35,155 nt of DNA from JTS-RE37 sp041743425 (lineage in GTDB: Bacteria; Bacteroidota; Bacteroidia; Flavobacteriales; Flavobacteriaceae): positions 1 through 35,155 of the forward strand of contig JBGTMS010000136.1 in assembly GCA_041743425.1 (NCBI GenBank). Reading direction: 5' to 3'. The position numbers were made by a program, and so were the translations under genes. Below the pieces are notes generated by a model that was not told the origin of the DNA, did not search any database, and worked only from the letters and a program-made list of their open reading frames with translations. Within the stretch, counting starts at the first letter, position 1. Every line of letters starts with the position of its first letter. Below, in pieces: positions 15,974-23,684 of the stretch.

Positions 15974-17116
15974 ATGAAAATAGCGATTGTGTGCTACCCT
16001 ACGTTTGGAGGTAGCGGTGTTGTGGCTACGGAATTGGGAATCGCCCTGGCCAACCGGGGCCATGAAGTTCATTTTATCACCTATCGCCAACCGGTACGCC
16101 TGGAGTTATTAAGCGGGAAGATACACTTTCACGAAGTCCATGTGCCGGACTATCCGCTGTTTCACTACCAGCCCTATGAACTGGCACTATCCAGTAAGAT
16201 GGTGGATACCATCAAACTTTTTGGAATTGAATTGCTCCATGTACATTATGCCATTCCCCATGCCTATGCGGGATACATGGCAAAAAAGATTTTGGAGGAA
16301 TCTGGTATTTTTATTCCTATGATCACCACTTTACACGGAACTGATATTACACTGGTGGGGAATCATCCTTTTTATAAACCTGCCGTAACTTTCAGTATCA
16401 ATAAATCGGATGTGGTGACCTCCGTTTCTGAGAATTTGAAGAGAAGCACCATGGAACTTTTTGAGCTCGATAAGGAGATTGAGGTTATCCCCAATTTTAT
16501 CGACAAGAGAAAGTACAGTTCCCATTTTAAAGATTGCCAGCGTTCACTAATGGCATCAGATAATGAAAAGATCATCACTCATATCAGTAATTTCAGAGAA
16601 GTAAAGCGTATTCCGGACGTGATCCGCGTTTTTTACGAAGTGCAGCGAAAGCTGCCCGCCCGGCTTATTATGGTGGGTGAAGGTCCTGAAAAGGAAAAAG
16701 CAGAATTTCAGTGTGAACAACTGGGCATCAAGGATAGGGTGATTTTCCTTGGCAACAGCAATGAAATTGACAGGATTCTATGTTTTTCAGATCTTTTCCT
16801 CCTCCCTTCCCAAACAGAAAGTTTCGGACTGGCTGCCCTGGAGGCTATGGCCAATAAGGTGGCAGTTATTTCAAGTAATGCAGGAGGTATTCCGGAGGTA
16901 AACAGGCAGGGCATCACCGGCTTTTTAAGTGATGTCGGGGATATAGAGGATATGGTCAAAAATGCCTGCTATATTCTGGGCGATGATCAGGTCCTTGAAA
17001 CCTTTAAGGAAAACGCCTATAAGGTGGCGATGGAATTTGACATAAATAACATCCTACCCTTGTATGAAGCTGTTTATGAAAAGGCATATAAGGAAAACTA
17101 TAAGAATAGCTATTAA
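15974..17116 (+). CDS. bshA: N-acetyl-alpha-D-glucosaminyl L-malate synthase BshA
   Basis: First step of bacillithiol synthesis: joins GlcNAc from UDP-GlcNAc to L-malate in the cytoplasm. Bacillithiol is the main low-molecular-weight thiol in many Bacteroidota and Firmicutes. The 380-residue GT4 (GT-B fold) protein has the typical BshA start IAIVCYPTFGGSGVVATELG at 3-22, HEVHFITYRQP, LLHVHYAIPHAYAGYMAKK, the TTLHGTDITLVG block and the C-terminal ESFGLAALEAM EX7E motif that binds the nucleotide sugar. These blocks separate BshA from other GT4 enzymes with confidence. bshB or bshC are not in the window. The next gene starts seven bases after the stop. Confidence 0.95.
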   Translation: MKIAIVCYPTFGGSGVVATELGIALANRGHEVHFITYRQPVRLELLSGKIHFHEVHVPDYPLFHYQPYELALSSKMVDTIKLFGIELLHVHYAIPHAYAGYMAKKILEESGIFIPMITTLHGTDITLVGNHPFYKPAVTFSINKSDVVTSVSENLKRSTMELFELDKEIEVIPNFIDKRKYSSHFKDCQRSLMASDNEKIITHISNFREVKRIPDVIRVFYEVQRKLPARLIMVGEGPEKEKAEFQCEQLGIKDRVIFLGNSNEIDRILCFSDLFLLPSQTESFGLAALEAMANKVAVISSNAGGIPEVNRQGITGFLSDVGDIEDMVKNACYILGDDQVLETFKENAYKVAMEFDINNILPLYEAVYEKAYKENYKNSY

Positions 17117-17123
17117 CTTGGAT

Positions 17124-17585
17124 ATGAGAATATTGAGTCTTGCAATTTTACTTATGGCTTTAAATTGCAAAAGTCAGAAGGAACTGGTTTCCGGTTCGCC
17201 TGAAGATCCAATTGACCGCACAAATTTGACCTTGATGCTTACCGATAATTATGGCGGAACTGAGGAACAGGAAATCAGGGTGGTGAGGGATCAGCAACAG
17301 CTGAGGGAATTCTTTTCTGAAATCAACAGGACCCGCAAACCGGGCCTGCCGGTACCTGAAATTGATTTTACAAGGCAGATGGTCATCATTTATAGCAGCG
17401 GACAACTGCAGGGCAGTTCGGGTCGGCCGCTGGTTGTTTCGCAACAGACAGAAGATACCCTGATGCTTCGCCCGGAGGAGCCAACCGGAAAGAGCCAGGC
17501 AGACGGCACGGCCACCATACAGCCATTTTCACTCTACACAATACCACTTACCGATAAAAAGATCCTTCTGGCAGATCAGAAATAG
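17124..17585 (+). CDS. PrcB-like secreted or lipid-anchored protein
   Basis: A 153-residue exported protein that resembles the C-terminal domain of PrcB, the partner of the prolyl/arginine-type protease PrtP of Treponema. The recognisable stretch is LREFFSEINRTRKPGLPVP followed by IDFTRQMVIIYSSGQLQGSS. The N-terminus MRILSLAILLMALNC is a signal sequence with a cysteine at 15 that could carry lipid, although the ALNC box is not canonical. I chose the ATG at 17124, seven bases after bshA; a longer frame from 17064 would overlap bshA and bury the signal peptide. The function is unknown; no protease partner is next to it, so it is probably co-transcribed with bshA by position only. Confidence 0.75.
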   Translation: MRILSLAILLMALNCKSQKELVSGSPEDPIDRTNLTLMLTDNYGGTEEQEIRVVRDQQQLREFFSEINRTRKPGLPVPEIDFTRQMVIIYSSGQLQGSSGRPLVVSQQTEDTLMLRPEEPTGKSQADGTATIQPFSLYTIPLTDKKILLADQK

Positions 17586-17666
17586 TGCGCTCCGTGCTAT
17601 AAGTGCTGTAGATCGAATTTAATGACACCTCAGGGATATTGAGGGGCTAATCCCACGTAATCCATG

Positions 17667-17674
17667 TAACTTTG
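17667..17674 (+). promoter_or_regulatory. -7 box for the OmpA-family gene
   Basis: TAACTTTG at 17667-17674 is an exact TAnnTTTG box, 29 bases before the ATG at 17703. ATTG at 17638-17641 is 25 bases upstream, slightly farther than the usual -33 spacing. Confidence 0.45.
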
Positions 17675-17702
17675 TTTACAGATTGCCCAAAATCTTATCC
17701 CG

Positions 17703-18875
17703 ATGAGAACTTGTATCCTATATTTAGTCATTGCCCTTATTTTAAGTATTTACGCCGCGCAAGGGCAATCCCCTTCCACTACTTCAGAGACTGACAGTAC
17801 AGCGAACGGCTATTGGATGGCCGGTGCAGGTTATACGGTAGTTGACGATTCGGGAGACGTTTTTGACAGATTATTTGCAGTCCGGAACCAATGGAATGCC
17901 CTGCCTTATCCTTCCAGGATCAGTCTTGGGCGTTATTTCGCCAATGGTCTTGGACTTGAGTTGATAGGCTCCTATAATGAATATAAGGAAGGAAAAATAA
18001 TAGACGGTCAGATAAATGACAGAACCAAACCCTATTGGGCAGTTGACAGCAGGTTTTCCTACGATCTCAATAAGCTTCTTGGGGAGACAGGCTGGTTTGA
18101 CCCTTATGTTGGGGTGGGAGTAGGCTATACCCGGGCAAATGAGCAACCACGGGGCACCTATAATGCCGTAATTGGATTCAGGACCTGGCTTTCAGACCGA
18201 TGGGGGCTCGATTTCAGTTCTTCGGGAAAATGGTCATTCGGAACGACGGCTTCCAATCACCTTCAACATGCCGCTGGTGTGGTATATAAAATAGCGGACA
18301 GGAAGAATTTACCACCTGACGCGATGGAAGAGCAAACACTGACAGTCATTGAAAATCAGCAATCGGAGGGGGATTCACTTTTGATAAAGCAGCAGGAAGA
18401 ACAACAAATATTGGCCAGGGAAACCCAGCTGGCCCACGAGCAGGAAGCACTTCTTAAACACAACCGGGAAAAAGAGGCGCTAGCCATCCAAGATCTGAGA
18501 AGGGATAACATCAGGAAAGAGCTGGATGCCCTTGGAGACATCTATTTTAATTTGAATTCTTCCTATCTGAATCAGGAATCCAAAAGGGTGCTTGATGCCA
18601 TCTCGTCACTGCTCGCCCGAAATTCAGAAGTCGAATTGATGATCAACTCACATGCGGATTCGAGAGGAACCCAGGCTTACAACACCTGGCTGAGTGATCG
18701 GAGGGCGCAGCGAACGGTGCAGTACCTCATTAGCGCCGGCATTGCAGGCGATCGGGTGAAAGGGGCCGGGCTAGGGGAGTCACAGCTGGTGAACCATTGT
18801 ACAGATGGTATCACATGCACTGAGCCGGAACACAAAGAGAACCGACGGTCAGAGTTTGAGATTATTAAATTCTGA
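17703..18875 (+). CDS. OmpA-family outer-membrane protein
   Basis: Probable outer-membrane barrel that ties the membrane to peptidoglycan. It has a signal peptide (about 1-21, ending AAQGQ), a barrel-like domain at about 35-200 with alternating aromatic strands (ISLGRYFANGLGLELIGSY, WFDPYVGVGVGYTRA), a charged Glu/Gln coiled-coil linker (about 210-275), and an OmpA C-terminal domain at about 278-390. This last domain has the peptidoglycan-binding pattern HADSRGTQAYNTWLSDRRAQ, with the Asp and Arg that contact diaminopimelate. Two cysteines in NHCTDGITCTEPEHKENRR are typical of flavobacterial OmpA proteins. The 390-residue length is normal. It ends just before the repeat-flanked DUF559 cassette. 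Confidence 0.92.
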   Translation: MRTCILYLVIALILSIYAAQGQSPSTTSETDSTANGYWMAGAGYTVVDDSGDVFDRLFAVRNQWNALPYPSRISLGRYFANGLGLELIGSYNEYKEGKIIDGQINDRTKPYWAVDSRFSYDLNKLLGETGWFDPYVGVGVGYTRANEQPRGTYNAVIGFRTWLSDRWGLDFSSSGKWSFGTTASNHLQHAAGVVYKIADRKNLPPDAMEEQTLTVIENQQSEGDSLLIKQQEEQQILARETQLAHEQEALLKHNREKEALAIQDLRRDNIRKELDALGDIYFNLNSSYLNQESKRVLDAISSLLARNSEVELMINSHADSRGTQAYNTWLSDRRAQRTVQYLISAGIAGDRVKGAGLGESQLVNHCTDGITCTEPEHKENRRSEFEIIKF

Positions 18876-18889
18876 GGCGGGGGGGCTAT

Positions 18890-19095
18890 GCCACCCCTTG
18901 GTCCCCACCCGGGAGGGGAACAATGCAGGTTTAAATCTAGATATTCGTTCATACCTTCCCCTCCCAAGAGGGGAACAATGTAGGTTTAAATCTAGATATT
19001 GGTTCATACCTTCCCCACCCGGGTGGGGAACAATGTAAGTTTAAATCTAGATATTGGTTCATACCTTCCCCTCCCAGAAGGGGTTAGGGGTGGGC
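18890..19095. repeat. 55-bp tandem repeat block, left of DUF559 gene
   Basis: Three head-to-tail units start at 18915, 18970 and 19025 (period exactly 55). Each begins GGGGAACAATG, contains GTTTAAATCTAGATATT, and ends TTCATACCTTCCCC. At the join of units 2 and 3 (19011-19030) lies TTCCCCACCCGGGTGGGGAA, a perfect 20-bp palindrome; the first join is a near-palindrome. The block starts with GCCACCCCTTGGTCCCC and ends with GAAGGGGTTAGGGGTGGGC (19077-19095), so its outer ends are inverted to each other. The right end codes for the C-terminus of the DUF559 protein. There are no spacers, so this is not a CRISPR array. Confidence 0.9.
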
Positions 19096-19457
19096 TTTAC
19101 AGACTCAACTTCTTTTTTTATTCCTTCCAAAACCCAATTCAGGTTATTCTTTACGTCAAAGGTGCTGTACCTGACAAAGCGCACCCCTAGTGATTCCAGT
19201 CGGTTTTGGCGATATCTGTCCCTGGTCTGCTGTCCTTGCTTCAAATGTATGGAACCATCTACTTCTATGGCTAGTTGCAGGTCTTTGCAATAAAAATCTA
19301 CGATGTAGGTATCGATAGATATCTGACGACTGAAACGCACACCTAACCGTTTACCTTTTATTTCGCGCCATAGTAGCACCTCGCTTAGAGTCATCTTATT
19401 TCTAAGGATTTTAGCACAGCTTACTAATTTTGGTTTATAAGGTATAATTTTTCTCAT
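19059..19457 (-). CDS. DUF559 (Vsr-like) endonuclease-domain protein
   Basis: A 132-residue protein of the DUF559 family, which belongs to the Vsr/PD-(D/E)xK nuclease superfamily. Likely catalytic residues are Glu26 (TLSEVLLW), Asp54 (YIVDFYC), Glu65 and Asp67 (AIEVDGSIH) and His71. The family occurs in many scattered copies in Bacteroidota and cyanobacteria; its role is unproven, with repair or homing-type mobility suggested. The last 12 residues (KPTPNPFWEGKV) are encoded by the terminal inverted end and by part of a 55-bp unit, and the stop codon also lies in the unit. Gene and repeats therefore appear to be one element. It is placed between the ends of two convergent host genes. Confidence 0.85.
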   Translation of the reverse strand: MRKIIPYKPKLVSCAKILRNKMTLSEVLLWREIKGKRLGVRFSRQISIDTYIVDFYCKDLQLAIEVDGSIHLKQGQQTRDRYRQNRLESLGVRFVRYSTFDVKNNLNWVLEGIKKEVESVKPTPNPFWEGKV

Positions 19458-19510
19458 TGCAGCGCCTAACCCTGACCTAACTCGGGGTTTAAGTTCTAAA
19501 TTATGTGGTA

Positions 19511-19530
19511 GGTATGAAGTTTAAATGCAG
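19511..19530. repeat. Possible decayed repeat unit, inverted
   Basis: GGTATGAA followed by GTTTAAATGCAG resembles the 55-bp unit read on the other strand with its middle deleted. The match is only about 15 bases in two pieces, so it may be chance. It lies in the 124-bp stretch between the DUF559 start and the right repeat block, which otherwise shows nothing recognisable. Confidence 0.25.
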
Positions 19531-19581
19531 TCTCAAAAGATGTAACTTTCATTAAATGCTGTACACAGGTTGAAATCGTTA

Positions 19582-19679
19582 GCCCACCCCCTTAGTCCCT
19601 TCCCGGGTGGGGAACAATATAGGATTTAATCTAGATGTTGATTCATACCTTCCCCTCTTGTGAAAGGTTAGGCATGGGC
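19582..19679. repeat. Single 55-bp repeat unit with terminal inverted ends, right of DUF559 gene
   Basis: One unit (19609-19663) in the same orientation as the left block, with GGGGAACAATATAGGATTT, CTAGATGTTGATTCATACC and TTCCCC. The outer ends GCCCACCCCCTTAGTCCC (left) and AAGGTTAGGCATGGGC (right) are again mutually inverted and match those of the left block. It stops one base before the stop codon of the next gene (19681), so it fills the intergenic space fully. Confidence 0.85.
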
Positions 19680-19680
19680 C

Positions 19681-20865
19681 CTAGGTCTTCAATACATTAT
19701 CTCCTCCAGCGCCCGAACTGATCTGTATTTTTTTGCAGCAGGTTTTTCCTTTGATGTAAAAGTCATCCTTATAAGAGTAGATTCGGGTTTGGCTATAATT
19801 TTCCTGCGAAGAATACAGGAAGTCATTTAAAATAGTTTTCAGATGCGTATTTCCGGGCAGTTCGGTATTTACAACCTGTGATGCCTCCAGATCCGGGGGA
19901 GCGGAGACCTCTTCCAGCTCATAAACTACCGGAACGAAGCTGCTTTTCTTTCTTGTCATCCAATTTCTGACCTTCCGGTACAGGACATTCACCTTTATTG
20001 AGATCAGATAGGCAATCAGACGCGATTTAAGGCTCACCAGCGTGTATCTCACGACCGCCATCGGCTCGCTGCCTGAGAAGACATAGTGATTCCTCAAAGG
20101 TTGCACACGGTTGCTCCAGCGCCTTTTATAATCCAGATCGCCCCAGCCCATTTCGAAAAACAGGTAGTTGTTGGCAATGCTCCACTCCAGTTGCTTATAA
20201 AGCATGATGCTACCCATACTGAATTTGTTGTAAGTAATATCAAAGGAAGTGCTAAAATAAAAAAAGAGCTCATTGTAATGATAGGAGATCGAAATGGCAA
20301 TCGGAATCTCTCCCTGGGACAATACTACCAGGGAGGCTTTTTTCTGCAGGATCAGCGGGTAGAGCGTGTTTTGTATGTCCTCCCAATCTCGTAAAGTATG
20401 GCTGGTCTCGTTTCTCTCTTCAAAACGTGAAATGATCATCTCCTTCAGAAGTCCCACTAAATGATCACATTCCTGTTTGTCTATTTCTCCGTAATACCGG
20501 GTATATTTAATGTTATATGCATCTTCAAGCCGTCTGACACTTCTTATTATATTTCCCCTGTTCTTCTTGGAGAAATGCTGTGTCATGTACTGGCCTATAT
20601 CCAAGATGCCATGCAGATCTATGGTATACCCGTTAACAGTAGGGCTGGAACGCTTCTCTTTCGCATAGTTTCCAGCATCGTTATGGACCAAATAGGTCGG
20701 AACATTTTTAAAACAGACCAGTCCGCCAGTAGAATGGTCTCCTACGTCAGCAGGGGCCTCCCAAACCATTCGTTGAGGATCTTCCTCCAAAACAACCTGA
20801 CTACAGCTGCTGGCCAGCTGCTCCGGGTTGATGGCCATGTCCATTAAAAGCGTGAAGATCTTCAT
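19681..20865 (-). CDS. CelD/BcsL-type GNAT acyltransferase, paralogue A
   Basis: A 394-residue member of the GNAT group related to FemAB and CelD (Acetyltransf_6). Such proteins move acyl or aminoacyl groups onto sugars, lipids or peptides in the cytoplasm. Key blocks are SKKNRGNIIRSVRRLED at about 99, the beta-strand pair around SLVVLSQGEIPIAISISY, FSMGSIMLYKQLEWSIANN and the family end motif DYKRRW. It is clearly paralogous to the protein at 23685-24932: the middle parts align (YPLILQKKASL with YPMILEKKAGL), and both end in a short domain beginning with a similar FLY block. The long inverted repeat copy 2 separates it from the SGNH gene. The true acyl donor is unknown; carrier-protein thioesters are a possibility given the neighbours. 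Confidence 0.78.
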   Translation of the reverse strand: MKIFTLLMDMAINPEQLASSCSQVVLEEDPQRMVWEAPADVGDHSTGGLVCFKNVPTYLVHNDAGNYAKEKRSSPTVNGYTIDLHGILDIGQYMTQHFSKKNRGNIIRSVRRLEDAYNIKYTRYYGEIDKQECDHLVGLLKEMIISRFEERNETSHTLRDWEDIQNTLYPLILQKKASLVVLSQGEIPIAISISYHYNELFFYFSTSFDITYNKFSMGSIMLYKQLEWSIANNYLFFEMGWGDLDYKRRWSNRVQPLRNHYVFSGSEPMAVVRYTLVSLKSRLIAYLISIKVNVLYRKVRNWMTRKKSSFVPVVYELEEVSAPPDLEASQVVNTELPGNTHLKTILNDFLYSSQENYSQTRIYSYKDDFYIKGKTCCKKIQISSGAGGDNVLKT

Positions 20866-20935
20866 TCAGCCAATAGGATGATTTAAAATTGAGCATTTCC
20901 AGGCTATAAAACTAAAATAAACTTTGGATAACATC

Positions 20936-21091
20936 GATTATGGTGAAGCTTTTTAGGTCGAAAATTCTATTACCCTGACCCTAAAGGGAAAGAATTTTCT
21001 CAATCAGGGCCATTAGTATAGGATTCTTCCACCCTTTTAGGGTTGGGGAACAGAAAAATCCGACTTCAGTAGCGTAACCCTTATTGAAGTT
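20936..21091. repeat. Long imperfect inverted repeat, copy 2
   Basis: Second copy, with GAAGCTTTTTAGGTCGAAAA and CTATTACCCTGACCCTAAAG in the left arm and CCCTTTTAGGGTTGGGGAAC followed by AGAAAAATCCGACTTCAGTA in the right arm, ending CGTAACCCTTATTGAAGTT. The arms pair better here than in copy 1: TAAGGGTTACGCT on one strand matches the left TAACGGTTAAGCT of the other copies. The distance between the arm landmarks is 105 bases, against 103 and 104 in the others. It fills the middle of the 296-bp gap between the SGNH stop (21162) and the GNAT start (20865). The rest of that gap shows nothing else I can name. Confidence 0.8.
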
Positions 21092-21161
21092 ATGATAATA
21101 TCCCACCCTTAGGGCCATTCCCCTTGTGCCCGGATATGTCCCGTAACCGCCTGCAAGGTAT

Positions 21162-22190
21162 TTAATTCGTCGGGACGGTCTGTGGGTCTTTATAAGAGGT
21201 TAACAATTTACCGGGCAGGACAGGATCCGCTCTGTTATTTTGGAGAAAGTTGACGATTTCTGCAGCAATAAGCGTTCGCCCGTGATCGTTCCAGTGGGCG
21301 TCATAGATAAGCGTGGTGGGCGCTTTTGAGGCCATAAAAGAAGGGGCAAAATCTATGATGTCAATGCCCTCATCCGAACAAAAGTTGAGAAAGGAAGCAC
21401 TTGTTTTTCGGGCGTCCAGAAGAATGGCGGTTTTAGTCTTGTCAAAGCCGTATTGTCCCACCAGGCTCTTGAAATTCTCAAGCCTCAGGGAATCTTTGCG
21501 ATCCCTGGATTCTTTGCTTTCCACCAGTACATTATTCTTGTAGGCTCCTTTTTTTGCTGCCGTATTGTTTCCACCTACCGCCAAACCCTTAAAAGAATCC
21601 ATAATCCCTATCTTGGACACATAAGAGAGCAGTTTAATATGGTCCCTTATCCGGAAAACGGGAGAGGCAAGCATTGCAATCCTTTGATGATTAGGGGTGT
21701 ATGTGCTTCGGTTGAGGTCATTTTCATAGTTAAGATAGATGACCACCTGATCAATGAGTTCAAAATGATTTCGATAGGCGTGTATGAGGTGCAGCTGGTT
21801 GGCCAGGTCGTAGCCGGCATAGCCGAACTTATACACTTCCACCCCCGGCATCAGGTTTTCAATTTTGATTCCGGTTGAATTCCGATAGTCCTGATGAAAA
21901 CCTTCAATGAATGAATCCCCCACAATCGCTATTTCAAAACCCCTGGTAGAAGGTGAAAATTCACGACTGGAATTAAAACCGAAGGAATTGATATTGAATT
22001 GCGAGAAGTTCTGGTTCCTGTTTCCGGTCACCGAATACCCCCGGTATCCGGGCACCCTTTTTTCAACTCCCAATTCATCAATATACCTTGGCGGATCTTC
22101 TGTATACAGATGGAAAATCCGGACAATTCCTTCAAGGGCCATCAATATTATAAAGACGTAGAGCAGGGATTTCAGAATAAATTTTCGCAT
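21162..22190 (-). CDS. Membrane-anchored SGNH hydrolase-like protein (AlgX/DltD-like partner of MBOAT)
   Basis: A 342-residue protein with one N-terminal membrane helix (about 4-20) and a periplasmic SGNH domain. Block I is IAIVGDSFIEGF with Ser93; the last block is YDAHWNDHG with Asp297 and His299, which complete the catalytic triad. Proteins of this build (AlgJ, AlgX, PatB, DltD) take an acyl group from a membrane-bound MBOAT protein and transfer it to a polysaccharide or teichoic acid. I chose the ATG at 22190, which lies four bases after the MBOAT stop; a longer frame from 22238 overlaps the MBOAT gene. The tight MBOAT-SGNH coupling is the main evidence for its role. Confidence 0.83.
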   Translation of the reverse strand: MRKFILKSLLYVFIILMALEGIVRIFHLYTEDPPRYIDELGVEKRVPGYRGYSVTGNRNQNFSQFNINSFGFNSSREFSPSTRGFEIAIVGDSFIEGFHQDYRNSTGIKIENLMPGVEVYKFGYAGYDLANQLHLIHAYRNHFELIDQVVIYLNYENDLNRSTYTPNHQRIAMLASPVFRIRDHIKLLSYVSKIGIMDSFKGLAVGGNNTAAKKGAYKNNVLVESKESRDRKDSLRLENFKSLVGQYGFDKTKTAILLDARKTSASFLNFCSDEGIDIIDFAPSFMASKAPTTLIYDAHWNDHGRTLIAAEIVNFLQNNRADPVLPGKLLTSYKDPQTVPTN

Positions 22191-22194
22191 AGCC

Positions 22195-23649
22195 TTAGAA
22201 TTGGAAATAAATGAACGATCGATTAACACCATCATCATAAAACAACAGAATGCCCATTACAAGAACGGTATAGGCAAGCAGGCGAGTATACCTGGATTTA
22301 AATCTGAACGGGTTGCGTTCATCTTTGCGGATCATGTATTCGTATACTGTGAACAGAGCGATAAGCAGATAGAAATCGAACATCCTGTAGCCCATGGGAT
22401 GGATGTAAGCTGAATAAGAGAAATCTGAAACGATGCGGTTGATATATGAGAAGGCATCAGTGACGGACTGCGATCGAAAAAATATCCTTGAGAAGGCAAC
22501 CAGGCCAAAAGTGACTGCCACCTGCAGTACTTCTTTGAGGCTTGGGAGTAATGAATTTTCCGCGATCACATTGTCGGCATAGGTACGGTTCCTGCCCATA
22601 AGAAATACGGGAATATAGAAGAGCGCGTGTAATGCTCCCCAGATAATAAAGGTCCAGTTCGCGCCATGCCATAGCCCGCTTACAAGGAAAATAATACAGA
22701 TATTTCTAAGGGATTTATATTTGGTTACCCTGGATCCGCCCAGAGGGATGTAAAGATAGTGTCTGAACCAGGTGGATAAAGAAACATGCCATCTTTGCCA
22801 GTATTCCGCAATATTCCTTGAGAAGTTGGGGAATTTGAAGTTGGACATAAGTTCGATCCCAAAAAGCTTGGCAGTCCCGATGGCGATATCCGTATAGCCG
22901 CTAAAATCCCCATAGACCTGGAAGCTGAAAAGGCATACTCCAAGAATAAGGGTTGATGCCGGATAAACACCATAATTTGCAAAGATATCATCTACAATAG
23001 GGGCGAGGGAATCAGCGATGACCAATTTCTTAAAGAGCCCCCACAGAATAAGTTTGATCCCACTGCTACCCTGTTCATAAGTAAAGCTCCGCTTTCTGTC
23101 GATTTGTGAAAGAAGGTTGGAGGCACGTTCTATAGGACCGGCCACCAATTGCGGGAAGAAGGAGACAAATGCAATAAAAGAGATCAGATTTCTGGTAGGT
23201 TCCAGCTTTTTGTAATAAACATCAAAGGAATAGGACATCGTTTGAAAGGTGTAGAAGGAAATACCTACCGGCAGGATGATTTGCAGGGTCCAGACACTTC
23301 TCATCTGATACCCCGCCTGACTGAACATATCGACAAAGGAATCAATAAAGAAATTGTAGTATTTGAATACGCCCAGCAGGCCCAGGTTAAAGGCCATACT
23401 CGCCCATAACCAGTAGCGTGCCTTTTTCTGATGGTCTTTATGTCTGTAAATGCATTGCCCGACATAATAGTCCACCAAGGTGCTCAGGAGTATAAGAAGC
23501 AAAAAACGCCAATCCCACCAGCCGTAAAAAACATAGCTTGCGATGATGATAAGGATATTCTGGTACTTTTGATTTTTATTGAAAACCGTCCAGTACAACA
23601 AGAATATGGTAGGTAGGAATACCAGGAATTCTATAGAATTGAATAGCAA
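22195..23649 (-). CDS. MBOAT-family membrane O-acyltransferase (AlgI/DltB-like)
   Basis: Polytopic inner-membrane enzyme that passes acyl groups across the membrane for attachment to surface polymers. The 484-residue protein begins with the typical MLFNSIEFLVFLPTIFLLYW, has roughly a dozen hydrophobic segments, and carries the MBOAT core: WQRWHVSLSTWFRHYLYIPLGG (His288), then SGLWHGANWTFIIWGALHALF, where His328 is the invariant catalytic histidine and His341 is also conserved. The start codon is a TTG (complement of 23647-23649). It lies 35 bases after the upstream GNAT gene and four bases before the SGNH start. The acyl donor is unknown; AlgI uses an acetyl group, DltB uses D-alanyl carrier protein. 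Confidence 0.93.
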   Translation of the reverse strand: MLFNSIEFLVFLPTIFLLYWTVFNKNQKYQNILIIIASYVFYGWWDWRFLLLILLSTLVDYYVGQCIYRHKDHQKKARYWLWASMAFNLGLLGVFKYYNFFIDSFVDMFSQAGYQMRSVWTLQIILPVGISFYTFQTMSYSFDVYYKKLEPTRNLISFIAFVSFFPQLVAGPIERASNLLSQIDRKRSFTYEQGSSGIKLILWGLFKKLVIADSLAPIVDDIFANYGVYPASTLILGVCLFSFQVYGDFSGYTDIAIGTAKLFGIELMSNFKFPNFSRNIAEYWQRWHVSLSTWFRHYLYIPLGGSRVTKYKSLRNICIIFLVSGLWHGANWTFIIWGALHALFYIPVFLMGRNRTYADNVIAENSLLPSLKEVLQVAVTFGLVAFSRIFFRSQSVTDAFSYINRIVSDFSYSAYIHPMGYRMFDFYLLIALFTVYEYMIRKDERNPFRFKSRYTRLLAYTVLVMGILLFYDDGVNRSFIYFQF

Positions 23650-23684
23650 TTTGGGACACTATTTAAATTAATTTAAGGTGCTGA

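Noticed and set aside
17586..17702. Terminator between the PrcB-like and OmpA genes
   Set aside because: The imperfect TAGTGC/GTGCTA match has mismatches and no T-tract.
18890..19095. CRISPR array
   Set aside because: The 55-bp units touch each other without spacers, are longer than CRISPR repeats, and no cas gene is near.
22457..22672. Possible small gene inside the MBOAT gene, other frame
   Set aside because: The MBOAT core with its catalytic histidine covers the same bases; no independent evidence.
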